Positions 1-7,197 are shown, numbered from the stretch's first letter. The stretch is 7,607 nt of DNA from an uncultured Spongiibacteraceae bacterium (GCA_946480345.1 CAMLJR010000138.1:1-7607), one strand, 5' to 3'. Notes: generated by a model from the letters alone, not told the origin. A program made the numbers and translations.

Positions 1-61
1 ATTTGATAAACGCGTCGGAGTCTTCGTTGATGACGCCGTCGCGGTCGAGGATTACGAGCAT
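1..61 (-). CDS. gmhB: D-glycero-beta-D-manno-heptose-1,7-bisphosphate 7-phosphatase, N-terminal fragment (cut by window edge)
   Basis: The first 20 codons are visible from an ATG at 61-59, reading MLVILDRDGVINEDSDAFIK before the window ends. The DRDGVIN stretch is the HAD-superfamily motif I of the GmhB/histidinol-phosphatase branch; Asp6 is the expected nucleophile and Asp8 the acid/base partner. GmhB removes the C7 phosphate from heptose bisphosphate in the cytoplasm, on the route to ADP-heptose for the LPS inner core. The gene lies 66 bp downstream of glyS on the same strand, the glyS-gmhB order known from Pseudomonas, which supports gmhB over the HisB phosphatase that shares the motif. 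The Shine-Dalgarno is weak (GAG about 8 bases before the ATG), so translation may partly depend on the upstream genes. Identity rests on a short N-terminus plus synteny. Confidence 0.8.
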   Translation of the reverse strand, partial: MLVILDRDGVINEDSDAFIK

Positions 62-85
62 ACTTTGGACTCAGTGTGCGGTGCG

Positions 86-109
86 GCAGCGATGCTCTCC
101 CACCGCTGC
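86..109 (-). repeat. Small inverted repeat (possible hairpin) between glyS and gmhB
   Basis: GCAGCG at 86-91 and its exact complement CGCTGC at 104-109 can form a 6-bp stem with a 12-base loop in the 66-bp glyS-gmhB spacer. A competing pairing (GCGGTG with CACCGC on the minus strand) uses the same bases. No T-run follows on the minus strand, so it does not look like an intrinsic terminator. It could be an mRNA-processing or stability element between the two cistrons, or chance in GC-rich DNA. Confidence 0.25.
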
Positions 110-127
110 TACCAAGTTCGGCGCCAG

Positions 128-2206
128 TTATTTTGTTGCCGGTGCTAACAATGAAATATCCGCGACTTCCAAAAACAAATTGCGCAATTGCGACAACAGC
201 GCGAGCCGATTGTTGCGCACCGCTTCGTCGTCAGCCATTACCATCACGTTATCGAAAAATGCATCGACGGCATTACGTAAACTCGCGAGTTGTTCAAGAC
301 CCTCGCGATATTTGCGCGCGGCGAATAGCGGCTGCACTGTGTTTTGTAATGCCGAGAGTTGTGTTGCCAATTCTTTTTCGGCTGCTTCAGCCAGCAATGT
401 TGTTTGCAGCGAGGGTAATTCCGCACTGCCGCTTTTCGCCAGAATATTCGATACGCGCTTGTTGGCGCTGGCGAGGGCCTGCGCTTCCGGCAATTGCGAA
501 AAACGATAAACCGCCTGCACGCGTTGATTGATATCGAGCGGCTTGCTCAGTTTTTTCGCGCTTACCGCGAGAAATACTTCGGCTGGGATATTTTCGTCTT
601 CAAACCATGCGCGGAAACGTTCGAGCATGTAATCGAGCACTGTATCGACTAATTCCGCTTTCGCGGAGAACTGCCCGTACTGCGCCTGTGCTTGCTTAAG
701 GCATTCGCGCAAATCGAGATCGAAACCTTTTTCGACAATCATGCGCAATGCACCGAGTGCAGCACGGCGGAGCGCGAACGGGTCCTTCGAACCTGTCGGC
801 GGCTGGCCGATGCCAAAAATACCGACCAGCGTATCGAGTCGGTCGGCGAGCGCGAGGCTGATGCCGGTTAACGTGCTTGGCAATTCATCGCCGGCGAAGC
901 GCGGTTGATATTGCTCGCCCAACGCCATCGCAACTTCATCGGCTTCACCATCGTGACACGCGTAATAGCCGCCGGCGATACCCTGCATTTCGTCGAATTC
1001 GCCGACCATATTGCTGACGAGGTCTGCCTTGCTCAATTCGCCGGCGCGCTGCGCCCGCTCACCATTGCCGCCGATTTGCTGCGCAATGAATTTCGCCAGC
1101 GCACCGATGCGCGTGGTTTTATCGAACACGCTGCCGAGCTTTTCCTGAAACACGACGGTCTTCAATTGTTCGCGGCGTTGGGCGAGTGGCATTTTTAAAT
1201 CGGTCTGATAGAAAAACGCGGCGTCGCTCAAGCGCGGCCGAATCACGCGTTCGTTACCGTCGATAATTTTGCGCGGGTCTTTGCTTTCAATATTCGCGAC
1301 CGTGATGAAATGCGGCAGCAGTTTTCCATTCGCATCGACGACGTGGAAATATTTCTGATGATTTTTCATCGACGAAATCAGCGCTTCCTGCGGCACATCG
1401 AGAAAGCGCGATTCGAAACTGCCGCTCAGCGCGACTGGCCACTCGACCAGCGCGGTGACCTCGTCGAGTAAGTCCTCGTCGATCACCGCCGTGCCGTTCA
1501 GTTTTTTTGCTTCGACTTCAATTTGCGCGCGCACATGACCGCGACGCTCGTTGAAATCTGCGATCACGTAGGCTTTGTTTTCCAGCGTCAATTGATAATC
1601 GGTCGGGCTGTTCAGTGCGATGGATTGGTTGCAATGAAAACGATGGCCGCGTGTTTCGCGTCCGGCTTTGATGCCGAGAATTTCGCAATCGACAATTTGT
1701 TTGCCGAACAACATCACCAGCCATTGCACCGGCCGCACGAATTCGTCGCGGCGCGCGCCCCAGCGCATGCGTTTTGGAATTGGCAGTTGATCGAGCGCGG
1801 TCGTGACAATCGACGGCAATAATTCGATGGTTAATTTGCCGGCTTGCGTGCTGCGATAAACCAGACGCTCTCCTTTGTCGGTCTGGGTTTTTTGCAATTG
1901 CGCAAACTCGACGCCGCACGAGCGGGCGAAACCTTCCGCCGCCTTGCTCGGCTTGCCTTCGGCATCGAACGCACCGGCGACATTGGGGCCGAGTTTTTCG
2001 ATCGCCTGGTCCGGCTGTTGTTCGCCCATGTCTTCGATCAATAGCGCGAGCCGGCGCGGTGCGGCGAAGCCATGAATTTTGCCGAACGCAATGTTCGCCG
2101 CGGTTAATCCCGCAGTCACACCGCTTTCAAAACTTTGCGCGAGGGTTTTCAGCGCTTTCGGCGGCAGCTCTTCGGTGCCGAGTTCAACCAGAAACGCCTG
2201 CGTCAT
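128..2206 (-). CDS. glyS: Glycine--tRNA ligase beta subunit
   Basis: The 692-residue product matches bacterial GlyS in length (E. coli about 689). With GlyQ it forms the alpha2beta2 enzyme that charges tRNA-Gly in the cytoplasm; the beta subunit mainly supplies tRNA recognition. The N-terminus [12 protein letters not shown] (5-16) is the family signature. A central HD-like region carries [11 protein letters not shown] (331-341) and [17 protein letters not shown] (393-409). The C-terminal helical anticodon-binding region runs from about 580 to 685, with [19 protein letters not shown] at 650-668. The ATG (2206-2204) overlaps the glyQ TGA as ATGA, a translational-coupling arrangement, and GGGAG lies about 9 bases upstream inside glyQ. 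The frame is intact, ending at TAA (130-128). No substitution stands out. Confidence 0.98.
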   Translation of the reverse strand: MTQAFLVELGTEELPPKALKTLAQSFESGVTAGLTAANIAFGKIHGFAAPRRLALLIEDMGEQQPDQAIEKLGPNVAGAFDAEGKPSKAAEGFARSCGVEFAQLQKTQTDKGERLVYRSTQAGKLTIELLPSIVTTALDQLPIPKRMRWGARRDEFVRPVQWLVMLFGKQIVDCEILGIKAGRETRGHRFHCNQSIALNSPTDYQLTLENKAYVIADFNERRGHVRAQIEVEAKKLNGTAVIDEDLLDEVTALVEWPVALSGSFESRFLDVPQEALISSMKNHQKYFHVVDANGKLLPHFITVANIESKDPRKIIDGNERVIRPRLSDAAFFYQTDLKMPLAQRREQLKTVVFQEKLGSVFDKTTRIGALAKFIAQQIGGNGERAQRAGELSKADLVSNMVGEFDEMQGIAGGYYACHDGEADEVAMALGEQYQPRFAGDELPSTLTGISLALADRLDTLVGIFGIGQPPTGSKDPFALRRAALGALRMIVEKGFDLDLRECLKQAQAQYGQFSAKAELVDTVLDYMLERFRAWFEDENIPAEVFLAVSAKKLSKPLDINQRVQAVYRFSQLPEAQALASANKRVSNILAKSGSAELPSLQTTLLAEAAEKELATQLSALQNTVQPLFAARKYREGLEQLASLRNAVDAFFDNVMVMADDEAVRNNRLALLSQLRNLFLEVADISLLAPATK

Positions 2207-3168
2207 ACCGCTGCACTCCCTGCTTTATTTTCATTGGCCAATAAATTCGCGAGCACTTCGTTACGCAGATTTTCCGGTGCAAGCGGAAAGCCGAGCGCGC
2301 GGCGGGAATCGAAATACGCCTGTGCGACGGCGCGCGCGAGACCGCGCACGCGCAAAATAAAGCGCTGACGTTCGGTCACCGAAATCGCTTTGCGCGCGTC
2401 GAGCAAATTGAACGAATGCGATGCCTTCATCACCATTTCATACGCCGGTAGCGGCAGATTTTTTTCGATCAATTTCTGACTTTCGCTTTCGTAGTGATCA
2501 AACAACTCGAACAGTTTCGCGACATTTGCTTCTTCGAAGTTGTAGCGCGACATTTCGACTTCGTTCTGATGGAACACATCGCCATAAGTCACGTCGCCTT
2601 GCGGGCCTTTCGCCCACACCAGGTCGTACACCGTGTCGACGCCTTGCAGATACATCGCGAGACGTTCGAGGCCGTAGGTGATTTCGCCGGTGACGGGGTA
2701 ACACTCGATGCCGCCGACCTGCTGAAAATACGTGAATTGCGTGACTTCCATGCCGTTCAGCCACACTTCCCAGCCGAGCCCCCACGCGCCCAGCGTCGGT
2801 GATTCCCAGTTGTCTTCGACGAAGCGAATGTCGTTGACGAGCGGATCGAAGCCGAGCCGGCGCAGCGATTCGAGATACAGCTCCTGAATATTGTCCGGCG
2901 ACGGTTTCATCACGACCTGGAATTGGTAGTAGTGCTGCAACCGATTCGGGTTTTCGCCGTAGCGGCCATCGGCGGGGCGACGGCTCGGCTGCACATACGC
3001 GGCATTCCAGGTTTCTGGTCCGAGCGCGCGCAAAAATGTCGCGGGATGAAACGTACCGGCGCCGACTTCCATATCGAGCGGTTGCAGAATTACGCAGCCC
3101 TGTTCGGCCCAGAATTGTTGCAGCGAGAGAATCAGGCCTTGAAATGTATCAATCTGTGGTGCGCTCAC
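2203..3168 (-). CDS. glyQ: Glycine--tRNA ligase alpha subunit
   Basis: This is the 321-residue catalytic alpha subunit of the two-subunit glycyl-tRNA synthetase, a class II aminoacyl-tRNA synthetase that makes glycyl-adenylate and, with GlyS, charges tRNA-Gly. The family start [13 protein letters not shown] (8-20) is followed by [23 protein letters not shown] near 29-51. Motif 2 lies around [17 protein letters not shown] (62-78) and motif 3 is [13 protein letters not shown] (161-173). The C-terminus runs about 18 residues past the E. coli protein (303 aa), with a low-complexity Ala/Asn-rich end; I recall Pseudomonas GlyQ also being longer than E. coli's. The start is a GTG (3168-3166) with AAGG 8 bases upstream, and the N-terminal length fits the family. 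It is first in the glyQ-glyS-gmhB set, with a candidate promoter in the divergent region just upstream. Confidence 0.98.
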   Translation of the reverse strand: MSAPQIDTFQGLILSLQQFWAEQGCVILQPLDMEVGAGTFHPATFLRALGPETWNAAYVQPSRRPADGRYGENPNRLQHYYQFQVVMKPSPDNIQELYLESLRRLGFDPLVNDIRFVEDNWESPTLGAWGLGWEVWLNGMEVTQFTYFQQVGGIECYPVTGEITYGLERLAMYLQGVDTVYDLVWAKGPQGDVTYGDVFHQNEVEMSRYNFEEANVAKLFELFDHYESESQKLIEKNLPLPAYEMVMKASHSFNLLDARKAISVTERQRFILRVRGLARAVAQAYFDSRRALGFPLAPENLRNEVLANLLANENKAGSAAV

Positions 3169-3232
3169 GGCGTCGACCTTGTCCTGTGAAGTGAGATTCG
3201 TCGGAGAATCGGGGTTCGCGGAAAAAGCCGCG

Positions 3233-3261
3233 ATTATAGAGGCGGCGCGCGGCTTAAGTAA
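3233..3261 (-). promoter_or_regulatory. Candidate sigma70 promoter for glyQ-glyS-gmhB
   Basis: The minus strand has a perfect -10 hexamer TATAAT at 3238-3233. The best-placed -35 at 17-bp spacing is TTACTT (3261-3256), a poor match to TTGACA. Transcription would begin near 3226, giving a leader of roughly 57 bases before the GTG of glyQ. The exact -10 and its position make this the best candidate in the divergent region, but the weak -35 suggests modest strength or activator help. The leader is too short for a glycine riboswitch. Confidence 0.5.
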
Positions 3262-3273
3262 CCATCGCGCGGC
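3246..3273. repeat. Direct repeat CGCGCGGC with 20-bp period in the divergent promoter region
   Basis: CGCGCGGC occurs at 3246-3253 and again at 3266-3273, exactly 20 bp apart, close to two turns of the helix. The copies flank the presumed -35 of the glyQ promoter and lie upstream of the acyltransferase -10. Tandem 8-mers on the same helix face are a common layout for a dimeric regulator, but GC-rich octamers recur easily by chance at this base composition. No known operator is recognised. Confidence 0.3.
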
Positions 3274-3316
3274 ACTTGGCCGATTGTCTGTCGGCGGGAT
3301 GTGTGAGGTTTTCCGC

Positions 3317-3322
3317 TACAAT
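3317..3322 (+). promoter_or_regulatory. Candidate -10 element for the acyltransferase-djlA transcript
   Basis: TACAAT (3317-3322), in the context CCGCTACAATGG, matches five of six consensus -10 bases and lies 30 bases before the GTG start. A transcript starting near 3329 would carry a leader of about 23 bases with the Shine-Dalgarno. No recognisable -35 is present at 15-18 bp spacing, so it may rely on an activator. Confidence 0.42.
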
Positions 3323-3336
3323 GGCCGCCTTTTTTT

Positions 3337-3341
3337 GAGGA
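3337..3341 (+). promoter_or_regulatory. Shine-Dalgarno that sets the GTG start of the acyltransferase gene
   Basis: GAGGA (3337-3341), just after a run of seven Ts, lies 10 bases before GTG at 3352. The only nearby in-frame ATG (3388) has no comparable site and would remove the first 12 residues of the N-terminal hydrophobic segment, so the GTG is preferred. Confidence 0.55.
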
Positions 3342-3351
3342 CCCGTCACCG

Positions 3352-4233
3352 GTGCAATCGCTGAAATTTCGCTTCGTGTTATTCGTGATGCGTTTGATTG
3401 CCGCGTTACCGTGGTCTTGGCTACGCGCGCTCGGCGCGTTGCTGGGTTGGATGCTGTGGCGGTTTGATACCCGCGAAAAAATCGTCACGCAGATCAATAT
3501 CGCGCGCTGTTTTCCCGCACTCGATAAAGCCGCGCAAAACGAATTGGCTCGCGCAAGTCTTGTTGATTTCGGCCAGACCGCGCTTGAAATGCCGAAGCTG
3601 TGGTTGATCGCGTCGGCTGAAGTCCTGGCGCAGATCGTCGTGGTCGAAGGCGAAGAGCTGATTAGTGGAGCGCTGGCACAGCAGCGCGGCGTGATAGTGC
3701 TGGCGCCGCATCACGGTAATTGGGAGGTGGCCGGCATCTATCTCGCTGAACGTTACGGCATCACCACGATGTATTTGCCATCGCAAAGCCCGGAAATCGA
3801 AGCGCTGGTGCGCAATGCCCGCAGCCGCAACGGCGCCCATCTGGTTCCGGCCGATGCCAGCGGCGTACGCAGCGTATTTAAAGTGCTGAAAAAAGGCGGC
3901 ATCGTCGGTGTGCTGCCGGATCAAGTGCCAAAAACCGGGGTCGAACCCGCACCGTTCTTTGGCCACCCCGCGCTGACCATGACGCTGGCGAGCAACCTGT
4001 TGCAGAAAACCGATGCCGCCGCAGTGATGGCGGTAACGTTGCGCCGGCCGGAAGGTGGATTTCGACTCGTGTTCAGCGCACCTGATCCGGCGATTTACAG
4101 CGACGATCTGGCGGAATCGCTGGCGGGCCTGAACCGCAGCGTCGAGGCGGTCGTGCGCCTTGCGCCCGAGCAGTATCAATGGGAATACAAGCGCTTCAAG
4201 CAACCGCGCGGCGTCCCCTCTATCTACGACTAA
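3352..4233 (+). CDS. LpxL/HtrB-family lipid A late acyltransferase (lysophospholipid acyltransferase family)
   Basis: This 293-residue protein belongs to the LpxL/HtrB/LpxM acyltransferase family, inner-membrane enzymes that transfer a secondary acyl chain from acyl-ACP to the hydroxyacyl chains of lipid A. The N-terminus has a hydrophobic anchor (about 6-36, rich in Leu/Trp/Val). NIARCFPALD (49-58) is the usual 'N-x-x-x-C-F-P' element. The catalytic H-X4-E motif is APHHGNWE, with His120 and Glu125. Later landmarks are LPDQVPKTGV (188-197) with APFFG (200-204), and the C-terminal QYQWEYKRFK (274-283). All are typical and intact. The position, divergent from glyQ, matches P. aeruginosa PA0011 (HtrB1), one of two such paralogues there; acyl length and position specificity cannot be read from sequence. 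It is probably cotranscribed with djlA. The symbol is left blank because LpxL, HtrB and LpxM paralogues are not safely separated by eye. Confidence 0.93.
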   Translation: MQSLKFRFVLFVMRLIAALPWSWLRALGALLGWMLWRFDTREKIVTQINIARCFPALDKAAQNELARASLVDFGQTALEMPKLWLIASAEVLAQIVVVEGEELISGALAQQRGVIVLAPHHGNWEVAGIYLAERYGITTMYLPSQSPEIEALVRNARSRNGAHLVPADASGVRSVFKVLKKGGIVGVLPDQVPKTGVEPAPFFGHPALTMTLASNLLQKTDAAAVMAVTLRRPEGGFRLVFSAPDPAIYSDDLAESLAGLNRSVEAVVRLAPEQYQWEYKRFKQPRGVPSIYD

Positions 4234-4278
4234 TTTTTCACCCTTAACCATTTCGATGCGATTGCGGAGCTACGGATC

Positions 4279-5070
4279 ATGATTGGCAGAATCGTCGGCG
4301 CGATACTCGGCTATCTCGCCGGCCGTTGGCTCGGTGCGTTGATTGGCTACATCGTCGGGTCGTATTTCGATAAGGGCATGCGCAATCTGCGGCGAGGTGC
4401 CACCGCGCAAGCGCTGCCGCTGGCCGAGCATCCATTTTTTGCGACGGTGTTTACGCTGGCGGGAAGAGTCGCGAAAGCCGATGGCCGCATCAGCGAAGCT
4501 GAGATTGCCGGTGCCGAGCGCATGATGACGGAGTTTGGGCTCAGCGGTTCGGCTCGCGCCGAAGCTATCGTCCTGTTCAAACGCGGTGCCAGCGCCGAAT
4601 TCAACATCGAGCCGCAAATCGCCCGCTTTCTCCAGCACAACCTGTTTCGGCCCGAATTACGCAGCGTATTGCTCGAATATCTGCTGGCATTCGCATTGGC
4701 CGACAACGAATTGCATGTTGCCGAGCGCGAGATTCTGCAACGCATTGCGGCGATGCTCGGGTTTCGTGCCGAAGAGTTCGCCCGCTTGCTCGATATGTTG
4801 CAGGCGCAGCATCAGTTTCATCAACGCGATTACGCCAGTTCAACGCCGCCGCGCGATGTCTTGGCGAATGCCTATCGCGCGCTGGGTGTGACGGCCGATA
4901 CCAGCGATGCGGACATCAAAAAAGCGTATCGGCGATTAATGAGTCAGCATCATCCGGACAAATTAATCGCGCAGGGCGTACCGCCCGATATGGTCAAACT
5001 GGCGACGGAAAAAACGCAGGAAATTCAGGCGGCGTACGAATTGATTCAGAAAATGCGCGCGGCTGCCTAA
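4279..5070 (+). CDS. djlA: Co-chaperone DjlA (membrane-anchored TerB-DnaJ protein)
   Basis: The 263-residue product follows E. coli DjlA (271 aa) closely in layout. A Gly-rich N-terminal transmembrane segment (about 2-30, with small-residue GxxxG-like spacing that in DjlA drives dimerisation) is followed by FDKGMRN. A TerB-like all-helical domain spans about 50-160, with KADGRISEAEI at 66-76 and ALADNELHVAE at 119-129... the second acidic stretch lies near 139-149. The C-terminal J domain runs about 193-262, with the HPD motif at 215-217 in LMSQHHPDKL and the KTQEIQAAYELI helix near 245-256. DjlA holds DnaK at the inner-membrane face through the HPD loop; in E. coli it affects the Rcs envelope-stress pathway. 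ATG at 4279 has GGAG 9 bases upstream. The 45-bp gap to the acyltransferase gene shows no terminator, so an operon is likely. It converges with the c-di-GMP gene over 20 bp. Confidence 0.95.
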   Translation: MIGRIVGAILGYLAGRWLGALIGYIVGSYFDKGMRNLRRGATAQALPLAEHPFFATVFTLAGRVAKADGRISEAEIAGAERMMTEFGLSGSARAEAIVLFKRGASAEFNIEPQIARFLQHNLFRPELRSVLLEYLLAFALADNELHVAEREILQRIAAMLGFRAEEFARLLDMLQAQHQFHQRDYASSTPPRDVLANAYRALGVTADTSDADIKKAYRRLMSQHHPDKLIAQGVPPDMVKLATEKTQEIQAAYELIQKMRAAA

Positions 5071-5090
5071 CGAGAAATTGAAAGCGGCGC

Positions 5091-7007
5091 TTATGAGGTT
5101 TTGCGCAGCGATTCGCGCTGAAGATGCAGCCAGCGTCCGAATTCCAGCGCCGGTAACGGCTTCGAGAACAAATAACCCTGGGCAAAATGGCAATTGCGCT
5201 TGCGGATGAAGTCCGCTTGCAGCGCGGTCTCGACGCCCTCTCCGATCACTTCCATATCCAGATTGTGCGCGAGCGCGATGATCGTTTTTACCAGCCCTGC
5301 CGCTTCCGGCTTGCGCTCCAGATCGCTGATAAAACTGCGATCGATTTTCAATACATCGAACTGATATTGGCGCAGATAACTGAGCGACGAAAAGCCGGTG
5401 CCGAAATCATCGAGCGATAGCCGCACGCCGAGCTGTTTCAATTCCTGCAAAATCTGCTGCGTCTGCGGATCGTTGTTGAGCAAAAGCCCTTCGGTGATTT
5501 CCAGCTCCAGCAAATGCGCCGGCAGACCGGCTGCCAACAGCGCCTGCTTGACCACTTGCACCACGCTGCCGCCGATGAATTGCCGCGATGAAATATTCAC
5601 GGCGATTCGCAACGGCGGAAAGTTCGGATGCTGCCATTCCAGCGCCTGCCGACAGGCTTCGCGCAACGCCCATTGGCCAATCGGCACGATCAACCCGGTT
5701 TCCTCGGCGATCGGAATGAAGTGCTGCGGCGCCAGCGTGCCGAGTTCATCGCTATGCCAACGCACCAGCGTTTCCGCGCCGACCACCGCGCCGGTGCTCA
5801 GCTCGATCAACGGCTGATAACAGAGCGTCAGTTCGTTGCGCCGCAATGCGTGGCGCAGTTGCGTTTCGATGTTCAGCCGTTTCAGCGCGCGTTGATTCAT
5901 TTCGGCGGTGAAGTAATGGTAACTGTTCTGGCCGCGCTGTTTGGCGAGATGCATCGCCGCTTCGGCATTGCGCAGTAATTCGGCGGGAGTCAGCGCATCG
6001 TCGGGGAACATGGTGAGTCCTACGCTCGCGCTGAGGCTGAACTCGCGCCCTTCGATTTCGAACGGCTGCGCCATCGCATCGAGAATCTTGCTCGCCGCCA
6101 GCGTCGAATCCGCGGTACTGCGCTGATTCACCAGCAGGACGAGAAACTCGTCGCCGCCAAGCCGCGCGACCGTGTCCTCGTCGCGCACGCAATGCAGCAG
6201 GCGCTGCGCGGCTTCGCGCAACAATTCGTCCCCGAAATGATGGCCGAGCGAATCATTCACCATCTTGAAGCGATCGAGATCGACAAACAGCAGCGTCAGT
6301 GCGCGCTGATGCCGTTCCGCGCTGTTGATCGCCTGCGCCAGCCGATCGAGCGCGAGCGCGCGGTTTGGCAGTCCAGTCAACTTGTCGAAATTCGCCTGCT
6401 GAAATAAATGCTCCTTGAACGCGACCAGATCGGACACGTCTTCGAGCAACGTCACCAACTGCGTGGTTTGACCGCCGCTGCCGGTGATCGGATTGACTGT
6501 CGCGGCCACGTAAAACGGCGCGCCGTTTTTGCGGCGATAGATCAGCTCGCCCTGCCAGACTGCTCCGTCGTAAGCGGTGTTGAGAATCTCGTTCGGTACT
6601 TCGGCATTAACGCGGGGGTGCAGCAGATCGCGAAAATTGCGGCCGAGCAATTCCGCTTCGTTGTAGTCGAGCGCGCTGCAAAATTTCGGGTTGACGTACT
6701 CGATGCCGCCGGTGATATCGAGAATCGCCACTGCGGCCGGATTCTGCTCGACCACCAGCGACAGCTTGTGCATTTCCGCCTCAGCCAGCTGCCGCGCCCA
6801 ATTCTCGGTGTGATAGAGCCGCGTCCGCCGCGAAAACGAAATGCACAATCCGACGATTAACAGCAGGCAGCATGCGAGTAACGGCGCAGCCCAATCGCTA
6901 TCGATCGCGGTGTGGTCGAACACCCCCAAAAACGTGGCTGTGGCGGTCAGCACGATCGTGATCGCGAGATAAATAGCAATTTCGACTTGCGGTTTTAATG
7001 ATGGCAT
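5091..7007 (-). CDS. Membrane-bound PAS-GGDEF-EAL cyclic-di-GMP cyclase/phosphodiesterase
   Basis: The product is 638 residues from ATG 7007-7005 (640 from TTG 7013). Two hydrophobic helices (about 9-29 and 41-58) with an acidic ~10-residue loop anchor it in the inner membrane. A PAS domain follows (about 80-197, GGIEYVNPKFCSALDYNEAEL), then a linker helix into the GGDEF domain (about 205-365) with FDKLTGLPNR. Metal/substrate residues D243, N251 and D252 and an intact GGDEF (284-288) are present; R275-D278 form an RxxD inhibitory site exactly five residues before it. In the EAL domain (about 378-628) the signature reads ETLVR (412-416). N471, E503, E506, DDFGTG (533-538), K554, E590 and QGY (610-612) are kept. 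Both cyclase and phosphodiesterase activity are therefore plausible; which dominates is not readable. The PAS ligand is unknown. ATG is chosen by codon type, but GGA spacing favours the TTG. Confidence 0.95.
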   Translation of the reverse strand: MPSLKPQVEIAIYLAITIVLTATATFLGVFDHTAIDSDWAAPLLACCLLLIVGLCISFSRRTRLYHTENWARQLAEAEMHKLSLVVEQNPAAVAILDITGGIEYVNPKFCSALDYNEAELLGRNFRDLLHPRVNAEVPNEILNTAYDGAVWQGELIYRRKNGAPFYVAATVNPITGSGGQTTQLVTLLEDVSDLVAFKEHLFQQANFDKLTGLPNRALALDRLAQAINSAERHQRALTLLFVDLDRFKMVNDSLGHHFGDELLREAAQRLLHCVRDEDTVARLGGDEFLVLLVNQRSTADSTLAASKILDAMAQPFEIEGREFSLSASVGLTMFPDDALTPAELLRNAEAAMHLAKQRGQNSYHYFTAEMNQRALKRLNIETQLRHALRRNELTLCYQPLIELSTGAVVGAETLVRWHSDELGTLAPQHFIPIAEETGLIVPIGQWALREACRQALEWQHPNFPPLRIAVNISSRQFIGGSVVQVVKQALLAAGLPAHLLELEITEGLLLNNDPQTQQILQELKQLGVRLSLDDFGTGFSSLSYLRQYQFDVLKIDRSFISDLERKPEAAGLVKTIIALAHNLDMEVIGEGVETALQADFIRKRNCHFAQGYLFSKPLPALEFGRWLHLQRESLRKTS

Positions 7008-7045
7008 CGGCAATCGTTACATCCGTGACGAGCAGCGGGTCATGA

Positions 7046-7067
7046 TCGGATCAGCTGGATAATCCGA
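7046..7067. repeat. Inverted repeat upstream of the PAS-GGDEF-EAL gene
   Basis: TCGGAT (7046-7051) and ATCCGA (7062-7067) are perfect complements around a 10-base centre, about 40-60 bp upstream of the c-di-GMP gene start. A short palindrome TCATGA (7040-7045) abuts it. The spacing suits an operator for a dimeric regulator, or a weak hairpin in the 5' leader. No specific regulator is recognised. Confidence 0.3.
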
Positions 7068-7136
7068 CGCTGCGTGCGTCCTTCGATCGTTTGTTATGTT
7101 TCGGCGCCCGCGTTCGGCGTTCCGGCCGTATAAGTT

Positions 7137-7142
7137 AAGGAG
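7137..7142 (+). promoter_or_regulatory. Near-consensus Shine-Dalgarno with no annotated gene behind it
   Basis: AAGGAG (7137-7142) is the strongest Shine-Dalgarno-like string in the window and stands 7 bases before a TTG at 7150. Just upstream is TATAAG (7129-7134), a -10-like hexamer without a -35, but it is too close to place a transcript start before the AAGGAG. An extended -10-like TGTTATGTT (7092-7100) is a better-placed candidate. A purine run may arise by chance. Confidence 0.3.
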
Positions 7143-7149
7143 AAACGAC

Positions 7150-7197
7150 TTGCAGCGCGTGCTCAACAATTGCGTGATGAGAACGGCGTCTCACTAA
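7150..7197 (+). CDS. Possible 15-codon micro-ORF (leader-type peptide), unrecognised
   Basis: TTG at 7150 opens a 15-codon frame ending at TAA (7195-7197), reading LQRVLNNCVMRTASH (Met at the initiator if translated). The support is the near-perfect AAGGAG with 7-base spacing; there is no recognised homologue and no GC-codon test is possible at this length. It lies in the gap between the divergent-facing start of the c-di-GMP gene and the 3' end of convergent rsmB, so it has no downstream gene to regulate on its own strand. It could be a small protein gene, part of a small RNA antisense to the rsmB 3' end, or chance. A second plus frame (7134-7230) is also open here. Confidence 0.22.
   Translation: MQRVLNNCVMRTASH

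Noticed and set aside
3..531. Plus-strand open frames opposite the glyS 3' end and gmhB
   Set aside because: They are antisense to well-supported glyS and have Ser/Arg/Ala-rich shadow composition.
3169..3226. Glycine riboswitch or T-box in the glyQ leader
   Set aside because: The leader is under 60 bases with none of the conserved elements; T-boxes are also not expected in gammaproteobacteria.
3421..4251. Long minus-strand open frame (276 codons) opposite the acyltransferase gene
   Set aside because: The plus-strand frame has clear family motifs (HX4E, QYQWEYKRF). The antisense frame is Arg/His/Gln-rich with no recognisable domain, as expected opposite GC-rich third positions.
5057..5090. 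Possible terminator between djlA and the c-di-GMP gene (GCGCGGCT / AGCGGCGC)
   Set aside because: The stem has a central G-G mismatch, an 18-base loop and only a broken T-run after it; too weak to call.
6408..6860. 150-codon plus-strand open frame opposite the PAS region
   Set aside because: Antisense to an intact PAS-GGDEF-EAL gene, with no domain or ribosome site of its own.
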